NCBI RefSeq assembly: GCF_934636665.1
Contig: NZ_CAKUAT010000001.1
Span: 62,001 to 126,000, forward strand
DNA length: 64,000 nt
Direction of reading: 5' to 3'
Source of the DNA: an uncultured Senegalimassilia sp.
GTDB lineage: Bacteria > Actinomycetota > Coriobacteriia > Coriobacteriales > Eggerthellaceae
The notes below the pieces were generated by a model that was not told the origin of the DNA, did no database searches, and saw only the letters and a program-made list of their open reading frames with translations. Position numbers and translations under genes: made by a program. Positions 15,511 to 24,392 of the stretch are shown here, piece after piece (the first letter of the stretch is position 1; each line of letters opens with the position of its first letter).

Positions 15511-17034
15511 CTATTTCGCCGTCTCCAGATACGGGGAATTACGGCTCTGCTCGATTTCGTACATGGTCTGCACGTTCTTCAACTCGTAGTCGTTGAGCTG
15601 CGAGGAGGAGATGGCGTCGAACTCCTCGGGCGTGTACGTTTGCGTGTACCAGCGCTTCGTGGCGAAGTAATCGGTCAGGTCCTGGTTCTTGAAGCCGCGA
15701 CCGTGGCGGGCGAATATCTCGTTGCGCGCAAGATAGAGCTCCCACAGCGACATCTTCTCCAGCTCGGAGCGCGAGTAGTACTTCGAAGCGCTGCTGGGCA
15801 GCACGTAATCCTGCGAGCTCACGCTGGTGTCATAGGAGGAGATGCTGGTCACGGGCACATACGTATGCGAGATCTGCCCCGCGAACGGACCCGAGTCCGA
15901 GCAGCTCAGCAGGACGGTGCGCGTGGCGGAGGTGCTGCCGGGGCACGTGGAGGTGAACACCACGCGGCACATGGAGCGCTGATCGTCGTAGATGGACTGG
16001 TAGATCTGGCGAAGCGCCTGCGCCAGGTCGTCCGACGCCGCATCGTAGTACGTGCCGTTGCAGCTCGACGCCAGCGACTGCAGCGAGCTGCGGTTCACAT
16101 CGCCGCCCACGCCCACGATGTAGACGGGGATGCCCGTTTGCTGCGACAGCGTGATGACGTCGTTCAAGCTGTAGTGGCTGCTGTTCTCCTCGCCATCGGT
16201 GAACGCGATGACCACGCGCGAACCCGATTTCAGGTTCGTGCGCTGCAGCGCCCAGTACAGCGCATCATAGAGCGCCGTCTCGCCGGTAGGCGAAACCGCA
16301 TCAATAGCGCTGTTGAGAAGCGCCGCGCTCGAGGTGAAGGGCTGACGGTTGTACACGTAATCGTTGAACGAGGTGATCTCTGCCACGTTGCCCTGGGTTT
16401 TCACCATCTCGTCGACGAACGAGCTTGCCGCCTTCTTGGCGCTGTCCATCTTGCTGCGCGACCTCATGGATCCGCTCTGGTCGACCACCAGGTTGATGTT
16501 CATGGCATCGCCGACGGCAAGCGGGACCACCTGCTCGACCGTTGCCGGATACTGCGAACCGGAAGAATCGGTTTCCGTGACGGTGAACTGCGACGCATCA
16601 AGGCCGCCGGGCGTGGAACCCGCCTGGTCGGCGATCTTCGTATACAGGGTGACCTGCGGATACGCGGAATTGTCCACCTGCGACACGAACATCGTCAGCG
16701 GGCTTTTCGGCTCCGAGGACGTGGCTGCGGGCTGGCTTGATGCCGCAGGCTGCTGCACCGTCGTCGTCGGCGTCTGAACGTCGTTCGAGTCGGCATCCGA
16801 GGAGTCGTCGCCGCCAGGCCACAGGAAATACAACGCCGCAGCTATGGCGACGATGGCCACGACCACCCAAATGGTCGGGATATCGCCGATGGATTTCTTC
16901 GAAGAAGCGTTACCGGTCGCAGCAGCGCCCGAAGCGGACGCGTCACCGCCGGACGCCGAGCTTAGAGCCTTGCCGCACGATGAGCAGAACGCATCACCGT
17001 CTTTGACCGAGGCTCCGCAATGGGGGCAGAACAT
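15511..17034 (-). CDS. Zinc-ribbon / VWA / YARHG membrane protein
   Basis: The 507-residue protein starts with a zinc ribbon (CPHCGASVKDGDAFCSSCG, residues 3-21), then a single helix (about 53-70), a Ser/Thr-rich linker and a von Willebrand A domain with an intact MIDAS (VVDQSGSM, TGETALYD, AFTDGEENSS). It ends in a YARHG domain (LYLARNEIFARHGRGFKNQDL). The ribbon is cytoplasmic and the VWA and YARHG domains are outside. YARHG domains are thought to act at the cell wall, so adhesion or an envelope role is likely. It follows the amidase gene by 51 bases and probably shares its transcript. Confidence 0.82.
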   Translation of the reverse strand: MFCPHCGASVKDGDAFCSSCGKALSSASGGDASASGAAATGNASSKKSIGDIPTIWVVVAIVAIAAALYFLWPGGDDSSDADSNDVQTPTTTVQQPAASSQPAATSSEPKSPLTMFVSQVDNSAYPQVTLYTKIADQAGSTPGGLDASQFTVTETDSSGSQYPATVEQVVPLAVGDAMNINLVVDQSGSMRSRSKMDSAKKAASSFVDEMVKTQGNVAEITSFNDYVYNRQPFTSSAALLNSAIDAVSPTGETALYDALYWALQRTNLKSGSRVVIAFTDGEENSSHYSLNDVITLSQQTGIPVYIVGVGGDVNRSSLQSLASSCNGTYYDAASDDLAQALRQIYQSIYDDQRSMCRVVFTSTCPGSTSATRTVLLSCSDSGPFAGQISHTYVPVTSISSYDTSVSSQDYVLPSSASKYYSRSELEKMSLWELYLARNEIFARHGRGFKNQDLTDYFATKRWYTQTYTPEEFDAISSSQLNDYELKNVQTMYEIEQSRNSPYLETAK

Positions 17035-17085
17035 GCCAGATCCCTTTCCTTTCAGTTAAGCGCCGCTTGGCGTTGTCGCCGAAAG

Positions 17086-17907
17086 CTAGCGCGCCGTACC
17101 GTCGTGCGTGCGTGCTTCCTGATAGTTCCTCAGATAGCCGGCGAATTCCTCGGACGTATCCGAATTCCCCGTTCGCCATGCTTTGTGGTCGATGATAGCG
17201 CTTTCGAACCCGTAATAGGCATCGATATAGGCGATCAAGTCATCAAGCGCCTCAAGCTGGGCCTGCGGATAATCGCCGGAACCGCCCACATGCACCATCT
17301 CGATGCCCACCGAATACGAGTTCATGCCGTAATCGGCCATAGCCGAGCCGATGGGAACGGTGCCCAGCTTGTCGTCGCGCGATTCGTCCTCCACGCCGAA
17401 CTGCGCGTTATGCCCCGTGTCGCCGTATCCCGCATGGTGGACGATGGCGTCGAGCGGCGCGCATTGCGCCACCGTTCCGTCCTTGTTCACGATGAAGTGA
17501 GCGGCAACCAGATTGCCATTGCCCGCCCAGTAGCTCACCACCGACGCAGCGTCGTTGTCTCCCTCGGTGTCGTGAAGCACGATGTACTTCTGGCATTCCG
17601 CCGGCTTTTGCCCATGCACGAACTGCTCCTGCGACAAGTCGACGATGGAAAGCTTCGCGCGCAGCTCTTCGGCGCTTTGCGTTTGCTTCTGCTGCGCAGC
17701 TTCCCCCTCGGAAGGCTGGGACGCCTCCTGCTCGACCGAACCGTCGCGCGGCACGTCGGCCACGTTCTCGAACTGCTCCTGCTCCTGGGCATCAGGCGCC
17801 TGCACGCTATCGCCGCCCGATGCGCAACCGCATACGGCGACGGCCGCCAGCGCGCACGCCAGCGCCGCAACGGATATCTTAAACGCGATGGTGTTTCCCT
17901 TCGCCAT
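17086..17907 (-). CDS. N-acetylmuramoyl-L-alanine amidase lipoprotein
   Basis: The 273-residue protein has a lipoprotein signal (hydrophobic stretch then VCGC near residue 28) and an acidic Gln/Glu-rich spacer of about 50 residues. The amidase_2 (PGRP-like) domain follows with zinc ligands in VLHDTEG, HHAGYGDTG and DHKAW and the core AAHFIVNKDGTVAQ and SVGIEMVH. It should cut the amide bond between muramic acid and the stem peptide. The start at 17907 is fixed by GGAGGGA 3 bases upstream. It is upstream of, and probably co-transcribed with, the VWA/YARHG protein, suggesting a joint cell-wall task. Confidence 0.87.
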   Translation of the reverse strand: MAKGNTIAFKISVAALACALAAVAVCGCASGGDSVQAPDAQEQEQFENVADVPRDGSVEQEASQPSEGEAAQQKQTQSAEELRAKLSIVDLSQEQFVHGQKPAECQKYIVLHDTEGDNDAASVVSYWAGNGNLVAAHFIVNKDGTVAQCAPLDAIVHHAGYGDTGHNAQFGVEDESRDDKLGTVPIGSAMADYGMNSYSVGIEMVHVGGSGDYPQAQLEALDDLIAYIDAYYGFESAIIDHKAWRTGNSDTSEEFAGYLRNYQEARTHDGTAR

Positions 17908-18286
17908 GGTTCCCTCCTTGCCGTGCCGCGAGCTACGACCGATTCCCCTGCAGCAACCTCGCGCACGCGCGGCCGCTAAGCCAGAGCCCGCGCGCCGCGT
18001 TCTGCACCGATATGCAACCGCAACACCCGGACCCAATCGCAAGGTTGCCAAACCGTAACTTTTCATTTGGGTTCAAGATACGCTCGCCGCAGTGCCCAGA
18101 CAAGGCCCCTATCTGGCCAAATGCGCACATAGGCGGCAAACGCCGCGAAGGTCGAAGGCGAACCTAACTGGTCGATGGGAACGCGGGGCCACAGCGCGAC
18201 CACAGGGCTGCGCTACAATATCAGCAACAACGCGGCACCGCGCATCAGCGAACCGTCGCATCCGCCCCAAATGCAAAGGAGCCCCC
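17908..18286. other. Intergenic between divergent amidase and YbjQ-like genes
   Basis: No gene is supported. On the minus strand TTGAAC near 18075 could be part of an amidase promoter, and TACAAT at 18214-18219 a -10 for the YbjQ-like gene. GGTTGCCAAACC near 18043 is a partial palindrome. Otherwise nothing stands out. Confidence 0.45.
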
Positions 18287-18598
18287 ATGATCGTCACCTC
18301 CGCAGATGTGGTACCCGGCCAAAACGTCCAGATCCTCGGACTGGTGCGCGGCAACATCGTCACCTCGCGCCATATCGGCCGCGACATGATGGCAGGCATG
18401 AAGGAGCTGGTGGGCGGCGAGATCAAGTCGTACACCGAGATGACCGATCAGGCGCGCACCGTGGCGGAGGGCCGCATGATCGCCGAGGCCGAGCGTCTCG
18501 GCGCCGACGCCGTGGTGGCCATGCGCTTCTCCAGCGGCTCCATCAACCCCGGCACCATCGAGATGCTGGCATACGGCACCGCCGTGAAGTTCGTGTAG
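18287..18598 (+). CDS. YbjQ/UPF0145-family protein
   Basis: The 103-residue protein has the typical pattern of the UPF0145 (YbjQ) family: IVTSADVVPGQNVQILGLVRGNIVTSRHIGRDMMAG, then GGEIKSYTEM, GRMIAEAERLGADAVVAMRFSSG and a closing strand. These form pentameric, dodecin-like small proteins suggested to bind metals; the role is unproven. The start at 18287 follows AAAGGAG by 5 bases; an upstream in-frame extension is disregarded. Degenerate 36-bp tandem repeats follow the stop. Confidence 0.88.
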   Translation: MIVTSADVVPGQNVQILGLVRGNIVTSRHIGRDMMAGMKELVGGEIKSYTEMTDQARTVAEGRMIAEAERLGADAVVAMRFSSGSINPGTIEMLAYGTAVKFV

Positions 18599-18607
18599 CC
18601 GCGACAC

Positions 18608-18735
18608 CCTAGCGAGGCTCCGCACGCGCCGCACCGCCCGCATCCTAGCGAGACTCTGCACGCAACGCGCCGCCCATAACCTGGCGAGAGCCCGCATGCG
18701 ACGCCTCGCCCGCACCTTATCGGGGCCCGTTCACG
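18608..18735. repeat. Degenerate tandem repeat, about 36-bp unit
   Basis: Units begin CCTAGCGAG at 18608 and 18644, CCTGGCGAG at 18680 and CCTTATCGG at 18715. Each is followed by a similar CNCGCA...CGCCNCGCCC pattern, with periods of 36, 36 and 35 bases. Three clear copies and a weak fourth fill the gap after the YbjQ-like gene. Confidence 0.65.
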
Positions 18736-18809
18736 GTGCCCCGCCAACCCCGCCTCATCCCGACTGCCCGCCCAACCGGCGGGCAGCGCGGCGTCTGGAA
18801 GGAATCCCC

Positions 18810-19325
18810 ATGTCAACGCCCGAATTCATCACCAATCTGCGCGCGAAGATCGGCAACGACCCGCTGTGGCTCACCGGCATCACCGCCTACGTGGAGGACG
18901 CGCAGGGCCGCATCCTGCTGGGCAAGCGTGCCGATACCGGGCAGTGGGCGCTCATTTACGGCATCGTGGAACCCGCCGAGGAGCCGGCCGACACCTGCGT
19001 GCGAGAGGCCCTTGAAGAGACAAGCGTCGACATCGAGCCCGTATGCCTGGTCAGCGTGAAGTCATCGCCGTATATGGTCACCTACGCCAACGGCGACCAA
19101 TGCCAATACATGGACCTGCTGTTCCTCTGCCGTCCCTGCGAAGACGGCAATGCGCAGCCCCGCGTCGCCGATGACGAAAGCCTGGAAGTGGGCTGGTTTG
19201 CCCCGGACGCCCTTCCCCAGCCGCTGGCGACATCCACGCAATCGCGTCTTGAGCTGGTGCAACGTTTCAAGCAAAATGCCGCCCAAGGCAACCCCGCCTG
19301 CCTGTTCGCCCACACCTTAGACTAG
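18810..19325 (+). CDS. NUDIX hydrolase
   Basis: The 171-residue protein has a full NUDIX box: GIVEPAEEPADTCVREALEE then TSVDI (G-x5-E-x7-REUxEE pattern, residues about 50-75), preceded by VEDAQGRILLGKRADTGQW. Such enzymes hydrolyse nucleoside diphosphates linked to other groups, for example ADP-ribose or oxidised dNTPs; the substrate cannot be predicted. The start at 18810 has GAAGGA 6 bases before it; the frame upstream overlaps the tandem repeat and is rejected. Confidence 0.9.
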   Translation: MSTPEFITNLRAKIGNDPLWLTGITAYVEDAQGRILLGKRADTGQWALIYGIVEPAEEPADTCVREALEETSVDIEPVCLVSVKSSPYMVTYANGDQCQYMDLLFLCRPCEDGNAQPRVADDESLEVGWFAPDALPQPLATSTQSRLELVQRFKQNAAQGNPACLFAHTLD

Positions 19326-19420
19326 CCGGACGCGCCCGCCCAGAACTTCGCCCCGTCAATTTTGCTTTCTGCAGAATTCCTCGAAATCGAACGGTCGCCC
19401 CCATGCCGCATGAGTTCGGC

Positions 19421-19450
19421 TTTACCATCTCCTTACCTTCTCTTTACATT
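19421..19450 (+). promoter_or_regulatory. Three 11-bp direct repeats before the PAP2 gene
   Basis: CTTTACCATCT, CCTTACCTTCT and CTTTACATTCG follow one another with an exact 11-base period (TTAC at 19422, 19433 and 19444). Such triple repeats are the classic binding pattern of PhoB/OmpR-type response regulators. They end only about 22 bases before the preferred start, so the true promoter position is unclear. Confidence 0.55.
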
Positions 19451-19472
19451 CGAAGGCCAGATGGGAGTTTTC

Positions 19473-20162
19473 ATGCACAACCGCACTACCGCGCACGCCT
19501 CCGCCATAGCTGCAGGCGTGTTCCTTGCGCTGTTCGCCGCGCTCACGGTTTCGCTCGTGTTCGTAGACCGCCAGCCCATTGCCGGCGACGGCAGCTTGGT
19601 GGGCCTTGCCACCTTCAACCTTGACGCGCGCGCCATCCTCGGGCAAAGCGACCTCATGGAGAAGCTGTCCAACGCGCTGCTCATCGTGCCAGCCGCCGGC
19701 GCGCTCATGCTCGCCATAGTCGGCTGCAAGCAGCTGATCCGTTCCCGCAGCCGAGGCGGGGTCGACCGCGACCTTTGGCTGCTGTTGGGGATCTACGGCG
19801 CCATGCTGGTGCTGTACGTCCTGTTCAACTGCATCTCGCCCAACAACCGCCCCATCCTGGAGGACGGTGTTTGCGAGCCGTCGTTCCCCTCGTCGCACAC
19901 GCTGCTGGCCGTCACCATGTGCGGCACGGCCATGATCCAGGCCGTGCAACGCATCCGCGAAGGGGGCCTGCGCACTGCAGCCCTGATCATCTGCGCTGCA
20001 GGCATGGTGGGCATCGTCGCCGCGCGCGCCATGGCGGGCGTTCACTGGGCCACCGACATCCTTGGCGGCATCCTACTCGGCGCCGCCTTGGTGGCTCTAT
20101 ACCACGCGATAGCGTTCGCAGACTACAGCAAAGCCTCACGCGGAAAGCACGCACGACGCTAA
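19473..20162 (+). CDS. PAP2-family membrane phosphatase
   Basis: The 229-residue protein has about six helices and the three PAP2 motifs: NNRPILEDG (degenerate motif 1), PSFPSSHTLLA (motif 2) and ARAMAGVHWATDILGG (motif 3, with the catalytic histidine and aspartate). Family members dephosphorylate lipid phosphates such as undecaprenyl pyrophosphate or phosphatidic acid at the membrane outer face. The start at 19473 has GGGAG 5 bases upstream; ATG at 19461 (MGVFM) is the alternative. The TTTACC repeats directly upstream suggest response-regulator control, perhaps by phosphate. Confidence 0.87.
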   Translation: MHNRTTAHASAIAAGVFLALFAALTVSLVFVDRQPIAGDGSLVGLATFNLDARAILGQSDLMEKLSNALLIVPAAGALMLAIVGCKQLIRSRSRGGVDRDLWLLLGIYGAMLVLYVLFNCISPNNRPILEDGVCEPSFPSSHTLLAVTMCGTAMIQAVQRIREGGLRTAALIICAAGMVGIVAARAMAGVHWATDILGGILLGAALVALYHAIAFADYSKASRGKHARR

Positions 20163-20198
20163 CCGCAAATCCGAACAAACCCATGCACATAGCGAAGA

Positions 20199-20243
20199 AG
20201 GGGGGGCTTGGTTGCCGACGATGGCAGCCAAGCCCCCCCCTTC
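20199..20243. terminator. Bidirectional terminator
   Basis: AAGGGGGGGCTTGG, with GTTGCC, pairs with GGCAGCCAAG, with CCCCCCCCTT, forming a roughly 19-bp stem around a 6-base loop. It lies between convergent genes (PAP2 and ArsC-like). Confidence 0.8.
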
Positions 20244-20297
20244 TACATACCGACGATCGATAAATCCCCGGCACCAGCATGCACGGGCGTCGAGAAC

Positions 20298-20639
20298 CTA
20301 CTCCCAATCCTTCCATACATCAGGCTGATAGCCCACCGTGGCCTTCTTGCCGTTGCGAACCACCGGCTCGCACAGCACCTGCTGGTTGTCGAGCACCTTC
20401 TCGAACTTCTGATCAGCCGCCAGATACTGCAGCAAAGCCACGGTATCGGCGTCCTTAGCATCGGGGTTGATCAGCTTGTCAAGACCGCCGACGGCGTTGG
20501 CCACCGACTGCAGCTCGCCTTTGCTCATGCCCTTTTCCTTCAGGTCGATGAACTGGAAGCTGATGCGACGCTCCTTGAAGTAGCGCTGGGCCTTCTTCGT
20601 GTCGAAGCTTTTCTTCGTGCCGAAAATCTGGATGTTCAC
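20298..20639 (-). CDS. ArsC/Spx-family thioredoxin-fold protein without the catalytic cysteine
   Basis: The 113-residue protein begins with GTG at 20639 and has the ArsC/Spx fold pattern: NIQIFGTKKSFDTKKAQRYFKERRISFQFIDLKEKGMSKGEL, and a closing PVVRNGKKATVGYQPDVW. In the family the position after GTKK is normally Cys (KCxDTKKA); here the codon is AGC (Ser). Arsenate reductase or Spx-type CxxC chemistry is therefore not possible at that site. The one cysteine left (QQVLCEP) is in the C-terminal half. It lies 19 bases before addA in the reading direction and may be the last gene of that transcript. Confidence 0.8.
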   Translation of the reverse strand: MNIQIFGTKKSFDTKKAQRYFKERRISFQFIDLKEKGMSKGELQSVANAVGGLDKLINPDAKDADTVALLQYLAADQKFEKVLDNQQVLCEPVVRNGKKATVGYQPDVWKDWE

Positions 20640-20658
20640 GCAAACGTCCCTTCAAATC

Positions 20659-23600
20659 CTACAGCTGACCGTGCCCATGATACGCCCGCGCAAGGGCGCG
20701 GCCCATCTCGTCGGCATCGGCCGCATCAAAACGATACGACACCGTCTGCGGCTGTCCCGGCGCATCGGCGCGGTCCTGCTCGACGCGCACGAACACGCAC
20801 TCCACCTGCGCATATCCTTCCAACAGCACCGCATACGCATAGCACGTGGCCTGCAGCAGGTGCTTCTCGTGCAGCTGCTCGGCGGTCTCACCAGGCAAGC
20901 CGCCGGTCTTGTAATCCACCACCAGCGCACTGCCCGCCGGCTGCCCGCGCGTGCCGGCAGGGGCAACACGCCCCAAAAGGTCGATCTCTCCCTCAAGGTA
21001 GGCCGCATCGCAAAGGCCGCCCACGCGGACGAGGAACGGTGCCTCGGCCTGCACGCTTTCGCACGCGCTCACGCGCACCGCTATATCGCTGGCGAACCAC
21101 CGCTCGAGCGCCGCATCCAATCGATCGCGCTGATCGGCGGAAAGCCCGCACGAACGCTCCAGCGCCTGCTGGCGCGCAGCATCCGGGCGCTCAAGGGCGC
21201 AACCCGGCTGCCAAGCCAAGGCCGCCAGCTGCACCAAGCGATGAAACGCCGTTCCCAAGCTCGTCGCTGCATCGGCGTCGCGAGCGCCCAAGGAAGCGCT
21301 GACGGCATCGTCGGCCGCATCCTCCACGGAGAAGTCGGCCAACCCGGCGGCGTCTTCGGCAATGGACGAATAGCTGAACATGTTCGCCCGCGCACCCGCA
21401 TAAGGCCTGCCCCGCTCAGGCTCGTACGGCCTCACCACGGGAAGGGCGATCACGCCCGGCTTGCCGCCATCGAGCGAACCGCCGACCGCTGCCTCGCCGA
21501 CGCCCTGTCCGCCAACGCCCAATCCACCATCGGTCGCAACGCCATCGAGCAAACCGCCCGCAGCAGCCTCATCAACGCCCGGACCGCCATCAACCCGCAA
21601 CGCCGCGCCATCCGCAGCATCGCCCGCAACGCCGTCCGCGTCTCCCAGCATCTCTTCGACAACCGCCGGCGTCAGGTGCACGCACTCCACGCGCGCCGGA
21701 CGCTGCCCGCCGAAGTCGAACATGCTCACGCCCGGCTCGAACACGCAGCCCTCGCCCACCAGCGCCGATTGCACGTCGCCCCAGCAGCTCTTCGACAAGC
21801 CGGTGGCGTCCACCTTCGACGACTTGCCGCGCATGGACACCACAAGGGCCTCCTTCGCGCGCGTGAGCGCAACGTAGAGCAAGCGCCGCGACTCAGCCGC
21901 CTCGCCGCGCTCCTCGTGCAGCTTGATGGCCGCGCGCCTATCGGCGGGCAGCTGGCTGCGCGAGACCATGGCTGTCAGCTCTTCGTCGTCGAACTCGAAA
22001 AACGGCTGATACGACCCGCTCTTGGCCACCAGCGACGAAGTCTTCTCCTTCAAGCGCTCGAGCACATGGCCGCCATCGAGCGACACGTAGGTACGCCCCT
22101 CGATCGAGCAGCACTCCAACGCCTGCGACCGCGCCGCATCGTCGCGCAGCTCGGCCACCGCCACGATGGGGAACTCAAGGCCCTTGCTGGCGTGGACGGT
22201 CATGATACGCACGAAATCGCCGCCTTCGGCGGACAGCGCGCCCGGCGCCTCCTTTGCAAGCTCCACGCGCAGCGTCAGCTCCTCGGCCACGCCCGCGGGC
22301 CCCATGCCGCCGGCCGCCTCGATATCGCGCGCCATGCGGATGGCCTTGTACACGTTCCCCGCGCGCGCCAGCCCCTCGGGACCGACCGCCTCAAGGCGCG
22401 CAAGCCACCCGGAATCGGCCACGATGCCCTGCATGATGTCGGCAAGCGCCACGTTTCCCACCTGCTCGGCGGCGCGGCGCATCAGGCTCGCGCACGCCGC
22501 AAGCGCCGGGGAGACCGCGCGCCCTGCCGCAACTTTGCGCTCGATATGGCGAAAACCCTGGTCGAACGCCCGTCTGCGAGGAATGCCGCGCTCCTCGTCC
22601 ATCCCCGTGGACAGCTCCAGCAAATCATCGGCGGACAGGGCGAACAGCTCGCTCGAGAGCACCTCGAACAGCGCCGTGGTCCACTTCGGGTTCGCGATGG
22701 CCTGCGCCAGGCGAACCATGAGCGCCACCTCGGACGCCCGGTTGAAAATGGAGCCGCCAGCGACCACGCATGGCAGCCCTTCGGCCCGCAGGGCCTCGGC
22801 GTACACGTTCGCGCGGCTCATGCCGCCCAGCAACACCACCATGTCGCCGGGCCTGTGCCCGGCCGCCGCGAACTCGGAGAACGACTTCGCCACGCGCCTT
22901 GCCGCCACCGCCGCCGCGTCCGCAGACGACACGCCGCGCGACGGGGCCACGGTCACCTGCACCTGCACGCGAGGCCCGTCCGGCAGAAACGGACGCTTGA
23001 CCTTGGATTCCGCACGCCCCGGCGCCAGCGACATGAACCCCGCGCCGAACACCTGCGGCTGCTCGAAGATGCAGTCGCACAACGCCAGCACGTCCCCGTG
23101 GCTGCGGAAGTTGTCGGGCAGCTCGATGATGCCCTCGGGGTTGCGCGTGCGCACATCCTCCAAATGGCGGCGATACACCGACACGTCCGCGCCACGGAAC
23201 CGATAGATGCTCTGCTGCGCGTCGCCGACGGTGCACATGCGCGAAAAACCTTCGCCCGCCATGCGCTTGATCATGTCAACCTGCAGCTGATCGGTGTCCT
23301 GGAACTCATCCACCATCACCAGCTTGAAGCGGTCGGCGTACGCCGCCTGAATGGCGGGATGATCGCGAAACGCCCGGGAAGCGAACGACAGCAGGTCGTT
23401 GTTGTCCAGCAACCCCGCCTCGCGCTTGCGGCGCGCGAACGCGTCCGCAACCGACTTCGCCACATCGATCAGCGTCGCCAGCTGTTCCTGCACCAGCCCG
23501 CAACGCGCCTGCGCAGCGATGGCGCAGTACTGTTCTGCCAGCTCAGCGGCCTGTTCGCCATACGGTGTGTTCTTGCCGAAGTTGCGACCGGGAGCGGGGA

Positions 23601-24390
23601 AGCCGTTCATGGCCGAAAGCACGCGCCGGTACGTCAGCCCGTCGGAGCCGCGCCCGATCAGCTCGCGCGCGCCCTCCAGCGCATCCTGCGTTGCCGCCAG
23701 GAACTTGTCGCGCGTGGAACCGGGCTTGACGCCGTCGGCCAGCACGTATGCGGTTTCGGCCGTATCCGCCAGCTGCGCCAGCAGCTTGATCGGGCTTGGC
23801 GCCTCGGGGGGTGCCACCACCGACGCCATGCCGTCGGGATGCGCCGATGCCGCCTCCACCAGCTGCCGCACCATCCCCTCCACCGACGCCGTGCGCGGAC
23901 CCGCCGGATGCACATCGAACGACGCGAACAGCGCATCAAGGCGCTGCGGGGAAACGCCCTCGGCGACCGTGACCAGGTCGTCCCTGCCGCCGAGCACCTC
24001 CTCAAGCGATGCGTCCAGAAGCGTCTTCACCGTTGCCTCGTCGGCAACCTTGAACGCAGGATCGAGCCCCAGCTCAAGCGCATGCGCGCGAAGGATGCGC
24101 GAGCACATGCCATGGATGGTGGATATCCATGCCTCGTCGGTTTTCAGCGCCTGCTCGGTCATGCCGCCGGCACGCAGCGCGCCCTTTACGCGCGATTTGA
24201 TCTCACCCGCGGCCTTCGACGTGAAGGTGATGGCCAAAACCTGGTCGATGTCGGTCAAATACCCGCTTTCCAACGCATGCACGATGCGACGCGTCAGCGT
24301 GAACGTCTTGCCGCTGCCGGCGCCGGCGCTCACCGCCAACGGCTTGTCCAGCGTGTTGACGCACTTTTCCTGGCCGATGGTCAACGCCAT
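20659..24390 (-). CDS. addA: AddA-like helicase-nuclease subunit
   Basis: The 1243-residue UvrD/RecB-type helicase has Walker A AGAGSGKT (about 22-29), the DEFQDTDQLQ motif, VGDAQQSIYRFRGAD, and late SF1 motifs (VHASKGLEFP, LLYVALTRAKE). A C-terminal PD-(D/E)xK nuclease follows with GEIDLLG and VVDYKTGG. It would unwind and trim double-strand breaks with AddB for recombination. The start at 24390 has GGAGGGG 6 bases upstream, 2 bases after the addB stop, so the genes form one operon. A Gly/Asp/Val-rich linker (nucleotides 21467-21620) contains two related 25-residue repeats. Confidence 0.9.
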   Translation of the reverse strand: MALTIGQEKCVNTLDKPLAVSAGAGSGKTFTLTRRIVHALESGYLTDIDQVLAITFTSKAAGEIKSRVKGALRAGGMTEQALKTDEAWISTIHGMCSRILRAHALELGLDPAFKVADEATVKTLLDASLEEVLGGRDDLVTVAEGVSPQRLDALFASFDVHPAGPRTASVEGMVRQLVEAASAHPDGMASVVAPPEAPSPIKLLAQLADTAETAYVLADGVKPGSTRDKFLAATQDALEGARELIGRGSDGLTYRRVLSAMNGFPAPGRNFGKNTPYGEQAAELAEQYCAIAAQARCGLVQEQLATLIDVAKSVADAFARRKREAGLLDNNDLLSFASRAFRDHPAIQAAYADRFKLVMVDEFQDTDQLQVDMIKRMAGEGFSRMCTVGDAQQSIYRFRGADVSVYRRHLEDVRTRNPEGIIELPDNFRSHGDVLALCDCIFEQPQVFGAGFMSLAPGRAESKVKRPFLPDGPRVQVQVTVAPSRGVSSADAAAVAARRVAKSFSEFAAAGHRPGDMVVLLGGMSRANVYAEALRAEGLPCVVAGGSIFNRASEVALMVRLAQAIANPKWTTALFEVLSSELFALSADDLLELSTGMDEERGIPRRRAFDQGFRHIERKVAAGRAVSPALAACASLMRRAAEQVGNVALADIMQGIVADSGWLARLEAVGPEGLARAGNVYKAIRMARDIEAAGGMGPAGVAEELTLRVELAKEAPGALSAEGGDFVRIMTVHASKGLEFPIVAVAELRDDAARSQALECCSIEGRTYVSLDGGHVLERLKEKTSSLVAKSGSYQPFFEFDDEELTAMVSRSQLPADRRAAIKLHEERGEAAESRRLLYVALTRAKEALVVSMRGKSSKVDATGLSKSCWGDVQSALVGEGCVFEPGVSMFDFGGQRPARVECVHLTPAVVEEMLGDADGVAGDAADGAALRVDGGPGVDEAAAGGLLDGVATDGGLGVGGQGVGEAAVGGSLDGGKPGVIALPVVRPYEPERGRPYAGARANMFSYSSIAEDAAGLADFSVEDAADDAVSASLGARDADAATSLGTAFHRLVQLAALAWQPGCALERPDAARQQALERSCGLSADQRDRLDAALERWFASDIAVRVSACESVQAEAPFLVRVGGLCDAAYLEGEIDLLGRVAPAGTRGQPAGSALVVDYKTGGLPGETAEQLHEKHLLQATCYAYAVLLEGYAQVECVFVRVEQDRADAPGQPQTVSYRFDAADADEMGRALARAYHGHGQL
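21467..21616. repeat. Two 75-bp degenerate repeats inside addA
   Basis: Copies starting CCATCGAGC at 21467 and 21542 encode GVGEAAVGGSLDG and GVDEAAAGGLLDG with similar flanks. They are in frame (25 codons each) and lie in the linker between the helicase and the nuclease, so they should only change linker length. Confidence 0.6.
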
Positions 24391-24392
24391 GG

